A stretch of DNA of 64,000 bases from Alitta virens (taxonomy: Eukaryota; Annelida; Polychaeta; Phyllodocida; Nereididae), in assembly GCA_932294295.1 (NCBI GenBank), contig OW028573.1, positions 52,422,329 to 52,486,328 on the forward strand. The letters run 5' to 3'. Made by a program: the position numbers and the translations under genes. The notes beneath the pieces were generated by a model. The model made no database searches, had not been told where the DNA came from, and saw only the letters and a list, made by a program, of their open reading frames with translations. Positions 1 through 9,023 of this stretch are shown here, piece after piece. Position 1 is the first letter of the stretch. Every line of letters starts with the position of its first letter.

Positions 1-2452
1 GTGGCTATTACTAGCCGCGTCCTATCTGATGACCTGCTCTCCTAGGAAGCTGCCCTTCAACCGCAGGGCCCTGGGGTCACCAGAGAGAAGGGCCCTAACA
101 TCTCGAGCCAACGACTGTGCTATTTCCAGCCTGTCGAACAGTCTGAGTAACGAGCACTGGCTCTGTCTCCGGGGGGCTCCACCATTGTGATCTATGCGTG
201 CCTCCACCCTGCTTAGTTGTAGCGCTACATATGTCAGGTCATAGTTCTTGTTAGTGCCTGATACGTAATGCCTCTTACACCCTCCCAACCGTTTCATTGT
301 GGCCTAACAACGGCCTTCTCTTTTGCTTGGGTGCATCACAATAGCACCAGAATTCTGCATCTGAATCCATTTTAACATCGGTTTTCTTCAGCTGTTGCAT
401 TACTGGCACATGAAGTCAACAGATCTGTGTATCTTTGCAGCACAGGTCATCGAACTCCTGTCCTTTCTTAGCAAATGAAAACCTAATCTGCTTTGAGTTC
501 AAGATCATTAGCGAGCAAGAAGAAAAGTCAAGATGACACAAATAGGATTTGCTATCTGTTTGATAACATGCGGAGATTAGGAAAGGCAAGAAACATCTTT
601 GGTGTTTTTAGCGGCTCGTCTGCTTTCCATGCCTTGCTATCTGTCCCATTTCATCCTTGAGCCATTAGTTGCTGCTGCTGCTGCTGTTTCTGCAGCAAAG
701 AATCCACCCTTTCAATGGATTGGTGTTGAGTCAGACTCCTTTGTGACTGTCTTTGATAAAGTGATTATCTGGAATGGATCGGAGGTTTTCTCAGGAGCGT
801 GAGTGCCTTGTCACCACCAACGTCAAGTTGCCTGGACCTGCACTCGGCCATTCTTCCTTAACGACATTTCCTGTTGAATTTTGACTTGTGCCCTGGCCCC
901 TTGTAATGGGCTGCACCTCAGCTAACCATGCCAATTATCGTGTTGAACCTGTCAGTGCAATTACTCTCCTGCAACTCAACCCAGCCTGTCTTTGCAGCTG
1001 CTGGAAAGCCCTGTGTGTGCGCACATAAACACTTCATCTTTCTGACAAGAAGTGGGCCATGACAAGTGTGGTCTGTGTTGGAAATGTGGGGTTAAACGTT
1101 TGGTTTTATGCTTGTTTGGCGTAAGTGACTTGGCAGGTATGACGTTATGAGGTTTGCCTGTATTTTATCTGATGCCTTCAACAATTAATGCACGAACCAT
1201 TCTGAAACCTCAGGTATTATATTTGTTGACATGGGATAACAAAATTTGAAACAGCATATCACATGCATCACGTGCTTACCCATACATGTGTTTAACGTTA
1301 AGAGCCTTATTACTATTAGGAGAAGTTCACTCTGGAATTTCCTTGCTAATTGAGCCTGGGCAACGCTGGCAGCTGAGGCTGTCAAGACAAACGAGCTATG
1401 ACCTCCGGGGTCAAATCGCATGTCAACATCATCTGGCTTATTATTCACCTGTCAACACCTGAAGCTTTTGCTGGTTAATAAGGATCGAAAGCAATTTGCA
1501 ACTTGTGCAGCCAACACGATGCTTTAGGTGCAGGGGTAGAGTTACGCTATTACTAATATTACATGCATCACATCAGGTGGGCTTTATATAAGGTGATAAT
1601 ACTTATAGGGATGCGTGGAGGTCATGTTAGGACTCCCGACAGTGGCATGATTAAAAACAAATGTACCCTGTCATGTGGTAATAATGTAGTTAATACACAT
1701 AGGCTGTGCATATTACATCTCACACAAACCTTGAAACACACTCTGGCTCAGACGAGTGAATGATTTGATCAAGAAAGGAAAGTTCTTTTGGATTATAAGT
1801 TAGTGGCACAGTGCCAGTATTCAGCTGTAAAAATACTAAATTATTTTCGTGAAGGAAGTACTGAGAGTGGGAGGAGTGATATGCTCAACTGAAATAATTT
1901 GGTGCATGCAGTTAATGAGTTTACACATTCCGTCAACATCCTGAGTATCAAAGAAATCAAGGAAGTCCGTACTCAAATCAGTTGAACATTTGTGGGTGTT
2001 ATATTGTGTATGTTGTGTCTTTGAGGTCTTGTTTGAGTCTTCTTGTACAGATGTGATTCACACATCTTCCACTATTTTGGGTCATCGGTTTTTTTTCCCT
2101 TTGTGCATGTCAGAGGTGTGCTTGTTAGATCTTTGTCCTAACCAAGTGTTTTCTGACCTTTTTTCAATCTCTTGAGTTGGTTTTCTTCCCTCTTTTCCCA
2201 TTTTCTTTGAAGAGGAGCCAGGAATAATTGGCCTTATAAGATGCGTATCAGGTGCTGTTGTCACGAGGCGTCATTGGGTGATCAGATTATGTCTGGCTGT
2301 GACGTTTTCAGCTCAGCCCAAAGCTCAGAGATGCTGTTCTTGCTGTTATGATGAAGAGAGGCACATCTGATGATGCTGTGGTCTTCTGTGTCATGGGGTA
2401 ACAAGGTGAGGTAGGTAGTTGTGCATAAGAAGCAAGTGACCATCAACCTCAC
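1..2452. other. Non-coding stretch left of the transposon
   Basis: Mostly single-copy looking sequence with one CTG run (671-686). The short open frames here have no recognisable family and no convincing splice context. If the CELF exon at 39.5 kb is not a first exon, this is intron. Confidence 0.6.
671..686 (+). repeat. (CTG)5 run
   Basis: Five perfect CTG units, sense relative to the CELF exon. Confidence 0.95.
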
Positions 2453-2455
2453 TAA
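2453..2455. other. Target site duplication TAA, left
   Basis: TAA directly precedes the left TIR and is repeated directly after the right TIR (4588-4590). Only three bases are involved, so chance identity is possible. It does match the PIF/Harbinger preference for TWA. Confidence 0.7.
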
Positions 2456-2522
2456 AGCCCCGTTCCCACATAGCCGAGTTACTCGTAGTCAACTCGTAGT
2501 AATAACAAAAATTACGTAACAC
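2456..2522 (+). repeat. Left terminal inverted repeat
   Basis: 46 bp identical to the reverse complement of the right end, then 10 extra bases (2502-2511), then 11 further matching bases. It contains two CTCGTAGT-type subrepeats and the start of the CGAGTTACTCG palindrome series. Confidence 0.93.
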
Positions 2523-2639
2523 CCAAAATTCGAGGAGTTGGCGACGAATTTTTGGGGAAAAAATGACCAGGAGTGACTCGCCGAGTTACTCGCCGAATTA
2601 CTCGCCGAGTTACTCGGCGGGTTCAGCGAGCGACTCGCC

Positions 2640-2744
2640 GAGTACCAGGAGCGACTCGCCGAGTACCAGGAGTGACTCGCCGAGTACCAGGAGTAACTCG
2701 CCGAGTACCAGGAGTAACTCGCCGAGTACCAGGAGTAACTCGCC
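2640..2744. repeat. 21-bp tandem array, left subterminal, five units
   Basis: Five units of GAGTACCAGGAGYRACTCGCC start at 2640, 2661, 2682, 2703 and 2724. Less regular CGCCGAGTTACT units precede them from about 2577. Each unit junction makes a palindrome around CTCGCCGAGT. It gives Ser/Arg-rich frames on both strands that are artefacts. Subterminal arrays of this kind in TIR elements are often transposase-binding sites; that role is inferred here. Confidence 0.95.
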
Positions 2745-2794
2745 GGGTGAAGCAAGGTGTCTACGACAGCGACGAGTCACCCATCGAATGATAG

Positions 2795-3013
2795 GCCGAC
2801 GCCAGTCTACCTGCATTCTCAGATGAATATCTCGCTTAATATTTGGTCTATTTTCGATCCGAAAAAACCTATGGAGTCACTATGAATTATACTACAAAAC
2901 AATCTTTATTTGACGAAAATCGGACTAATATTAAGGGAGCAGTAGCTTTTTAAAGAAGCGCTCAGCTTTCTGCATTAATACAGTCTGGGCGCGGACGCTT
3001 CAGGGAGCACCAG
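2795..3013. repeat. Internal module, copy 1
   Basis: This ~220-bp module recurs at 3692-3912 and, shortened, at 3917-4075. Shared landmarks are AATATCTCGC, TATTTGGTCTATTTT, TATTTGACGAAAATCGGACT, GGGCGCGGACG and a closing GAGCACC. It carries no intact reading frame and I do not recognise its source. The mixed composition suggests captured host sequence. Confidence 0.88.
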
Positions 3014-3280
3014 TATAAGTAAATTAAATATAGCAAATAAAATCACAGATCAAATCACAAATACTAATTACAATATCAATATTAGATTTAAATTTTACAA
3101 AATATACACAAATTTATACTGATCATAATATCACAATAAGATTCAAATTAACACAAAAAGATAAGAAAGTTATACAAATATAATCATTGCCTGGTAATTA
3201 CAATTAAATATATTGCTTTTAATTAATGAAAGCAATTACATATTTTTGTAATTGTGAATGACAATCAAGACAATGTCATA
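3014..3280. other. AT-rich filler inside the transposon
   Basis: AT-rich sequence with many AATTACAAT/TACAAAT words between module copy 1 and the 139-bp duplication. No reading frame or recognisable motif. Confidence 0.7.
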
Positions 3281-3558
3281 TTACTGTGTCATCTTTGAAC
3301 AAACCATGAAATGACAGGTCAAAGAACCCCAATTTAGGCAATTAGGCAATTGACACATGTATTGAATTTGCTGTATGCTCTACACCAATTCTTTGTATCA
3401 TTCAAAATGCTAATAGCAATTACTGTGTCATCTTTGAACAAACCATGAAATGACAGGTCAAAGAACCCCAATTTAGGCAATTAGGCAATTGACACATGTA
3501 TTGAATTTGCTGTATGCTCTACACCCATTCTTTGTATCATTCAAAATGCTAATAGCAA
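3281..3558. repeat. 139-bp tandem duplication inside the transposon
   Basis: 3281-3419 is repeated at 3420-3558. I see a single difference (CACCAATTC against CACCCATTC). Near identity means the duplication is recent relative to the divergence between the internal modules. Confidence 0.95.
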
Positions 3559-3691
3559 TTGACATAACAGTCATGGCAGTTGGCAGAATGAGTAGAAATG
3601 AATTGCAATAAAGCTCATCCAAACAATGTATATAAAATGGTCAAAAATATTGACCACACCATTCATGTCAGGGCCATAAACAGAGCACCTT

Positions 3692-3912
3692 GCCGCCGCC
3701 AGACTACCTGCCTTTTCAGACAAATATCTCGCTTAATATTTGGTCTATTTTCAATCTGAAAATCTGTGTGGAATAAGTATGAACTCGACTATAATTCAAT
3801 ATTTATTTGACGAAAATCGGACTAATATTAGGGGAGCAGCAGCCTTTTAAAGTAGCGCTCAACCTTACCTGCATTGATACAGTCCGGGCGCGGACGTCTG
3901 CGAGAGCACCAC
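3692..3912. repeat. Internal module, copy 2
   Basis: Same landmarks and order as copy 1, with scattered substitutions. Copies 2 and 3 are immediate neighbours (direct tandem). Copy 1 lies about 0.7 kb away across AT-rich filler. Confidence 0.88.
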
Positions 3913-3916
3913 TGTT

Positions 3917-4075
3917 TGCCTCCGCCAACTTAGCTGCCTTCTCAGACGAATATCTCGCTGAATATTTGGTCTATTTTCAATCCGAAAATACGTATGGAAT
4001 CACTATGAATTATACTACAAAACAATCTTTATTTGACGAAAATCGGACTGATATTAGAGGAGCAGCGGCCTTTTA
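3917..4075. repeat. Internal module, copy 3 (truncated)
   Basis: This copy follows copy 2 directly and is close to copy 1 in its middle part (the CACTATGAATTATACTAC stretch). It stops after GGCCTTTTA, before the GGGCGCGGACG landmark, and runs into the right array. Confidence 0.85.
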
Positions 4076-4125
4076 TATTATATACGACCCCCTACGCTGA
4101 TGATGCATGTACTAAAGGTAGAACT

Positions 4126-4345
4126 CGACGAGTTACTCGGCGAGTTACTCCTACAACTCGGTGAGTTACTCCTACAACTCGCCGAGTTACTCCTCGCACT
4201 CCTGAACATCCCCCCCGAGTGTAATACGAGCGAAAATAGCGCCGAGTAACTCGCCGAGTTCGAGGAGTAACTCGGCGAGTTCGAGGAGTAACTCGGCGAG
4301 TTCGAGGAGTAACTCGGCGAGTTCGAGGAGTAACTCGGCGAGTCA
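4126..4345. repeat. Right subterminal palindromic arrays, 21-bp units in both orientations
   Basis: From about 4126 to 4197, units like GAGTTACTCCTACAACTCGCC run in one direction. From 4256 to 4339 four units of GAGTTCGAGGAGTAACTCGGC (starts 4256, 4277, 4298, 4319) run in the other. The two blocks can pair into a long hairpin around about 4200-4255. The second unit matches the left array unit at 18 of 21 positions in direct orientation. Looser copies of the motif continue to about 4505. Confidence 0.9.
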
Positions 4346-4530
4346 TGGCCGAGTTTTTGGACTCCTGGATAATTCGCCGAGTGTGCCGTGCAGCACGGCA
4401 TACTCGGGAGACTCGGCAAACTCGGCTCAAAATCTCACGAGTTCGCTACGAGACTCAGGAGTTACTCGCCGAGCATCTCTCGAGTGCGAGGAGTAATCGC
4501 CGAGTTTAGTAAGAGCTGGGCCCGAGAGGC

Positions 4531-4587
4531 GTGTTACGTAATACTACGAGTTGACTACGAGTAACTCGGCTATGTGGGAACGGGGCT
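4531..4587 (-). repeat. Right terminal inverted repeat
   Basis: 57 bp. Its outer 46 bp are the exact reverse complement of 2456-2501 and its inner 11 bp match 2512-2522. The absence of mismatches in the outer part suggests either a young insertion or gene-conversion-like maintenance. Confidence 0.93.
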
Positions 4588-4590
4588 TAA
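4588..4590. other. Target site duplication TAA, right
   Basis: This TAA is the second copy of the 3-bp duplication flanking the transposon; see the left copy at 2453-2455. Confidence 0.7.
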
Positions 4591-5598
4591 TGGCAAGGTG
4601 ATGCTCAACATGACAGGCTAAAACAGGAGCAAAACAGAGCGCACACAGCCATGACACTGGGGTGCAGGTGAGCTGCTGAGCACGGTGACCTTTTTAGCAA
4701 GAATCAACCTACATCCCGTCCGCATCAGTGCTTATCACTGTGCTAAGTGCATGTCTATTCCCCGTCCAATCTACATGACTCATTCTCCTCAGGGTGCCTA
4801 GGTCACCATGAATACCCTTCTTAGAAACCCTCCTTCCCCTCCCCCGAGTTATTCTTCATCCATTCTCCCTCCTGCAATTCTTTTCTGATTGCCTGGAGAT
4901 TTAGCAGGGGCAGATCTAGGCACAAGAGAAGGGGTCCAAACCAGAGCTCCTTCATTTGATTGCAAAGATGGTTATGTTATTAGCTGTAGTAATTGAGTTT
5001 TAATTGATTTTGGCAATTTAATGACTCAATTTTCTCATGTATAATTGAATTTGCAAAGTATGATGTAGGTGAAGATTTGCAGAAATTAAGTTGCTCATAA
5101 AGTTACAAATGTAATACACTGTAGACTTATGGCTAATTTCAGACTTAGATAGCACTGTACACTGTGTCCCTAGCATTTTCTGTAGGCGAAATGATGGGAT
5201 TCCCTGGCTCACTTGCAGATACTATCACCTTGACTGTTGCTGATTTCATGGGTTCTTGCAAGTGAAAATTGCTGGGCGTAAAATTGAAGAGTCATATTGC
5301 ATTTGTATCAGGTAGAATCTATTGGCAGGCTCAGGCAGTGATTGCCTTTAGAAAGGCCGTTATGCTGCGAGCGTGTAGCTTTCTAAGGATTCAGCGGCAG
5401 GTTACGCCCTTGTCAAAGGTTGTGGGAAGGGCTGGCAAAGAGGGCTGACAGGCGCATTTCTCACAACTATAATGCATTTGTTGCTGGAGATGTAAAGGGC
5501 TGCACGCTTGGGCTGGAATCTCTGGTATCCTGTATTAAAAGCCCTAGCCAAGACGATCGATCAAAGAGGTCTTTTGCCATGCTGAAAGGACTGCCCAA

Positions 5599-5613
5599 CC
5601 CCCCCCCCCCCCC
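5599..5613 (+). repeat. C15 homopolymer
   Basis: Fifteen consecutive C. One of about ten long C/G tracts in the window. Confidence 0.97.
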
Positions 5614-6704
5614 ATCCATTGGCTGTGCTATGCCACCCTCTTGGCTGCTGCTGCCTTGTACCTGCCTTGTGCCCTGCCCCCTCGTCTCCATGTGGTCGTC
5701 ATGCTGGTCCATCGAGCCTGTCACCAGCCAAGATGCCTCATTGATTATCTGTCCCCTCTTTGTGCCTTCTCCCCTCATACGCCATATGTAACAGCCAGCA
5801 TCAGGCAACAACTGTAAGTGCCACTGGAATGACTGTCTCCTGGTGGATTGGTGGGTGACTTGGTTTTTGTGCTTCATGTGCTGTTGCATTGCTGGCCTAG
5901 CAGTTTGCACATTGCTGCTAGCACATCGCAGCTTGTAGCTCGCATGTCACCATCACTGAGGCCTTGTGCTGTTTCCTTAGGGAATGGAAGAATATACACA
6001 TATCGCGTGGGGTCTTTTAGAGGAACGCTATCAAATGTCTGCGTAATGGTGCTCATGCGAGCGACGCATGCAATACTAACGTCCTGACGCCTTCTCTAAT
6101 TAAGACGCCATCATGCTGGGGCACTGTGTGTGCTCAGCACGTGCTAAGTGGACTCCTTCTTATCCACTTTTTTTATTTATTATTTCCTTCTTTTACAGCT
6201 TACATTGTACTGGCCCACAGACATATATGCGTTGTTTGTTAAAGAAGAATGATGGATCGTGTGTTGCACAACGATGCAGTCCCAAAAAGATGCTGTTGTA
6301 AATCTTCATCAGTTCCAAAAAAAAGGGACGACACTGTTCTTCGTGAGCTATGGGGTCCATCCTTTATTGCTTTGGATGCTCAGTTGCGTGAATGTGGATT
6401 CAGCAGCTGTGCCTTAGTCAACAATTGCGTTTGGGTCTGCCCTGCAATAAACAAGGGATCACTTACGAATGATGCACATGTATCTCTCATTTATCACCTC
6501 TAATAATCAATTGTTGTGGTCAGAGGTTAGAGCCAAGATTCTTACTCCAGTTAACCTCGGCTTGTATATGTAGGCTCCCTTTATGCCAATAGGAAATGAG
6601 GTTCAAAAGCAGAGCATCTGGACACAGGATTCTTTGCATTTTGTATGATATGACATTGTGGGTTTAGTGCCATAACATATGAGATTGTTATGAGTGGGAC
6701 CACA

Positions 6705-6760
6705 ACTAATGTCATAATACCAGGCAGCAATGTATGCATTTTGTATATTATGACGTTAGT
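6705..6760. repeat. Imperfect inverted repeat within a 100-bp-spaced duplication
   Basis: ACTAATGTCATAATA (6705-6719) pairs with TATTATGACGTTAGT (6746-6760) at 14 of 15 positions, around a 26-nt loop. The word TGCATTTTGTAT occurs at 6635 and again exactly 100 nt later at 6735, followed in both by a similar ATGAC stretch. This looks like the remains of an old duplication. Confidence 0.65.
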
Positions 6761-8990
6761 GTTATTACTGGCTACGGGGATTATATGCATTTATGTGATA
6801 GTTCTTTGACATTTGGTCAGCGAAATACTGTTAGGACTAGTATTGCTACTTGTTTTACTCCTTACTAGCTGAACATAGACATAACGTGTCCTGCATGATT
6901 TTAGGCCATGCAATCTGAGCTAAACCCAATTGCTTAAGGAGGGCAGTGACGTTTGTCCTGGAATAAAAGTCCTCTACCATTACTCTGTGGTGTATCAACC
7001 TGGATGGCAGCTTTGATGGGGCAACCTGAGCCTTTCTCTCGAGTGGTGCTTGGGGAGCAAAGGACAAAACACAGACCTGTTGGTCGAGTGGCGAAAGGGA
7101 ATTATTCATGAAACATCAGTAGACCTATTTAGCAAGGACTGTCAAATTGCAGACAGTGCTCTGTGTCAGCCTGGACATATCAGGTTAGCAAAGGACTTCT
7201 GCGTGCTCTGCCTTACACAGTGCCTATGGCTATACTTAGAACTGCTGCCGACCTAGAGCTAGTAATAGTGTGCCAGATAGAGGTGGAAATCCCTTAAAAG
7301 CTGTTTCTTGTTCTGTAAATAATACAAATATGGCGAAAAACTAATTAATTGTGAGTGGGTTTGTGTTTGTAGAAATGTTTGCTGCTCGATATGGAGTTTA
7401 CAGGCATCCTTGTGCGATAGAAATAACAGCTATCTTACACCATGATTAACGTATGACAGTTTAAACACAACATGAAAGTGAAAACTGAATCCCTTGTTCT
7501 GTAATCTTTGTGAAAATGCTTTTTTCTGTGTTGCTTTATTATTTTTGCAATTTTCTTTCAAAGGAATGATATCTAACATAAAGGTTTGGTTGGAGTGAAA
7601 GCTTTCATTATTTTATTCACTTCGGAATTGACTCATAGGTCTGTTTTGAATGTAACCCAGTTATTTAGGATTTGACATCAAAGAAATCGCTACCCTTAAG
7701 TGAAACATTTAAGTATCCGGGTGCATCTTAAAAGGCACGAACACATCAAGGTGAGCAAATAGGAGTGTTTTAATCAGTCTAGGAGGAAATTCATTACCTG
7801 AAAGAATCCGGAATGCATTGTTGACAACAACATTTTGTGAAACAAACATTTTTGTTACCTGTCTTCTAACACCTGTAAATTATAGTCCCTTAAAAGCTTT
7901 TCACAGCTATTAAAACCATGCAGTCTGTTAAGTGACTCATCTCTTCATTAAACACACAGGGCATGACAGTCTGAGAGAAGGCCACACCCAGCAGTCTTTT
8001 GTTTACTTTTGGAGATTAAAATATTTTTGAAAGATGGCTGCTCTCTTGCTCTTATGTTGAAATGAATAGGTCAATTGCTGTATGATGTTTTCTTTGGTCA
8101 CAAAAACTTACTTTTCAATATTAAATGTCAAAACCACTCTTTTTATAATGTCATTGAAAGTTTAAAAGACCATGAACTAAATGGCGCACAGTTTCGGATG
8201 ACCAGAGTCTGTGCATTTCTTGCTTCCAGTCCTTTCTTCTAGTAATAATATAAAATTGCAAAGCATTATACATGCTTGCTGAAGAATTTATTTGCAGGGA
8301 AATAACATCCATACAGTATACATACAGCCCATAATTCAAGATATGCCAATGCCTAATTCATTTTTCTGTTGCAGTTAGTTTTTACATATCAGTGTCTGCA
8401 ATCTGCATTCACAGTATGCAAGCAATAGAGAACAAAGGATTTATTTCACTGATATTTATATCTTTGGCTTAAAGAAATTATATTAATGTGGTGCAACAAC
8501 GAGTGTTTGAAAAACTGTTAATCTTGTTGAGTGAAACAAAGCATAACCATGGGCAAATGCTAAAAGTGGCAAAATTCCATGCACATCATGACAACAAAGT
8601 AAGTTGATCCTTTCAGTAATGATCAATTATAAAACTAGCAACATCGTGTTCACACAAATGCTTGAAGAGAACGTGAAAACTGATAGGAGAGAGGTACACA
8701 GGGGAATGGCCCAGACAGGAAAGATCAGATGAAGTCCAACGGTCGAGTGTTGCTTTGTGTCCACAATGGGCCAGCAGTGGGCCAGCACGATGTAATTTGC
8801 TTGTGTGCAAATGCCATCAAGAAGCTATCGCTGGCTAGGTCTTGGTCTTAGCACACATCCTTGCAATACTCCATGCCTCAAGTGGCTGGCATTTTTCATG
8901 GAGCCCATTGCCATTGATTTTACATCAGGAAATTGAATAGGGTCTTGCCAAATAGGCTGAAAGAGACGAACGACCAGATGGTCTGGACAT

Positions 8991-9023
8991 CAGTAGCAGC
9001 AGCATCAGCAGCATCAGCAGCAA
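8991..9023 (-). repeat. CAG/CAT trinucleotide run
   Basis: CAG units interrupted by CAT on the + strand, that is CTG on the minus strand and antisense to the CELF gene. Confidence 0.9.

Larger units (their letters stand above)
2456..4587. mobile_element. Non-autonomous TIR DNA transposon, PIF/Harbinger-like (2132 bp)
   Basis: Both ends carry the same terminal inverted repeat, starting AGCCCCGTTCCCACATAG. It is perfect over 46 bp (2456-2501 against 4542-4587). After a 10-bp insertion on the left it matches for another 11 bp (2512-2522 against 4531-4541). TAA stands directly outside each end (2453-2455, 4588-4590), which fits the 3-bp TWA target duplication of PIF/Harbinger elements. There is no transposase: the open frames inside are repeat translations rich in Ser or Arg, so the element must be mobilised in trans. 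Internal order: left 21-bp array, internal module copy 1, AT-rich filler, 139-bp tandem duplication, module copies 2 and 3, right palindromic array. Perfect TIRs and an almost perfect internal duplication argue for recent activity. The superfamily call rests on the target duplication and is less certain than the element boundaries. Confidence 0.9.
4591..8990. other. Non-coding intronic stretch
   Basis: Unique-looking sequence with a C15 tract (5599-5613) and a small hairpin/repeat cluster (6635-6760). Around 5420-5910 frames are open on both strands because the sequence is GC-richer, but no protein family is recognisable. Confidence 0.6.

Noticed and set aside
22..297. 91-codon minus-strand frame at the window edge
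   Set aside because: No recognisable family; GC-richer segment and no splice or start context. Cannot be supported as a gene.
2489..2826. Ser- and Arg-rich open frames on both strands (about 70-90 codons)
   Set aside because: They are translations of the 21-bp transposon array in different frames; periodic sequence without stops, not genes.
3807..4100. 97-codon + frame spanning the internal transposon modules
   Set aside because: It crosses the junction of module copies 2 and 3 and repeats its own sequence; copy 1 does not keep the frame.
2640..4345. CRISPR array
   Set aside because: The 21-bp units are contiguous with no unique spacers and lie inside a TIR transposon in an animal genome.
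4078..4430. Frames of 112-113 codons rich in Ser-Pro or Arg-Val
   Set aside because: Same artefact from the right-hand palindromic array.
5420..5910. Overlapping 123- and 147-codon frames on opposite strands
   Set aside because: They run through a C15 tract and show no domain; open because of local composition.
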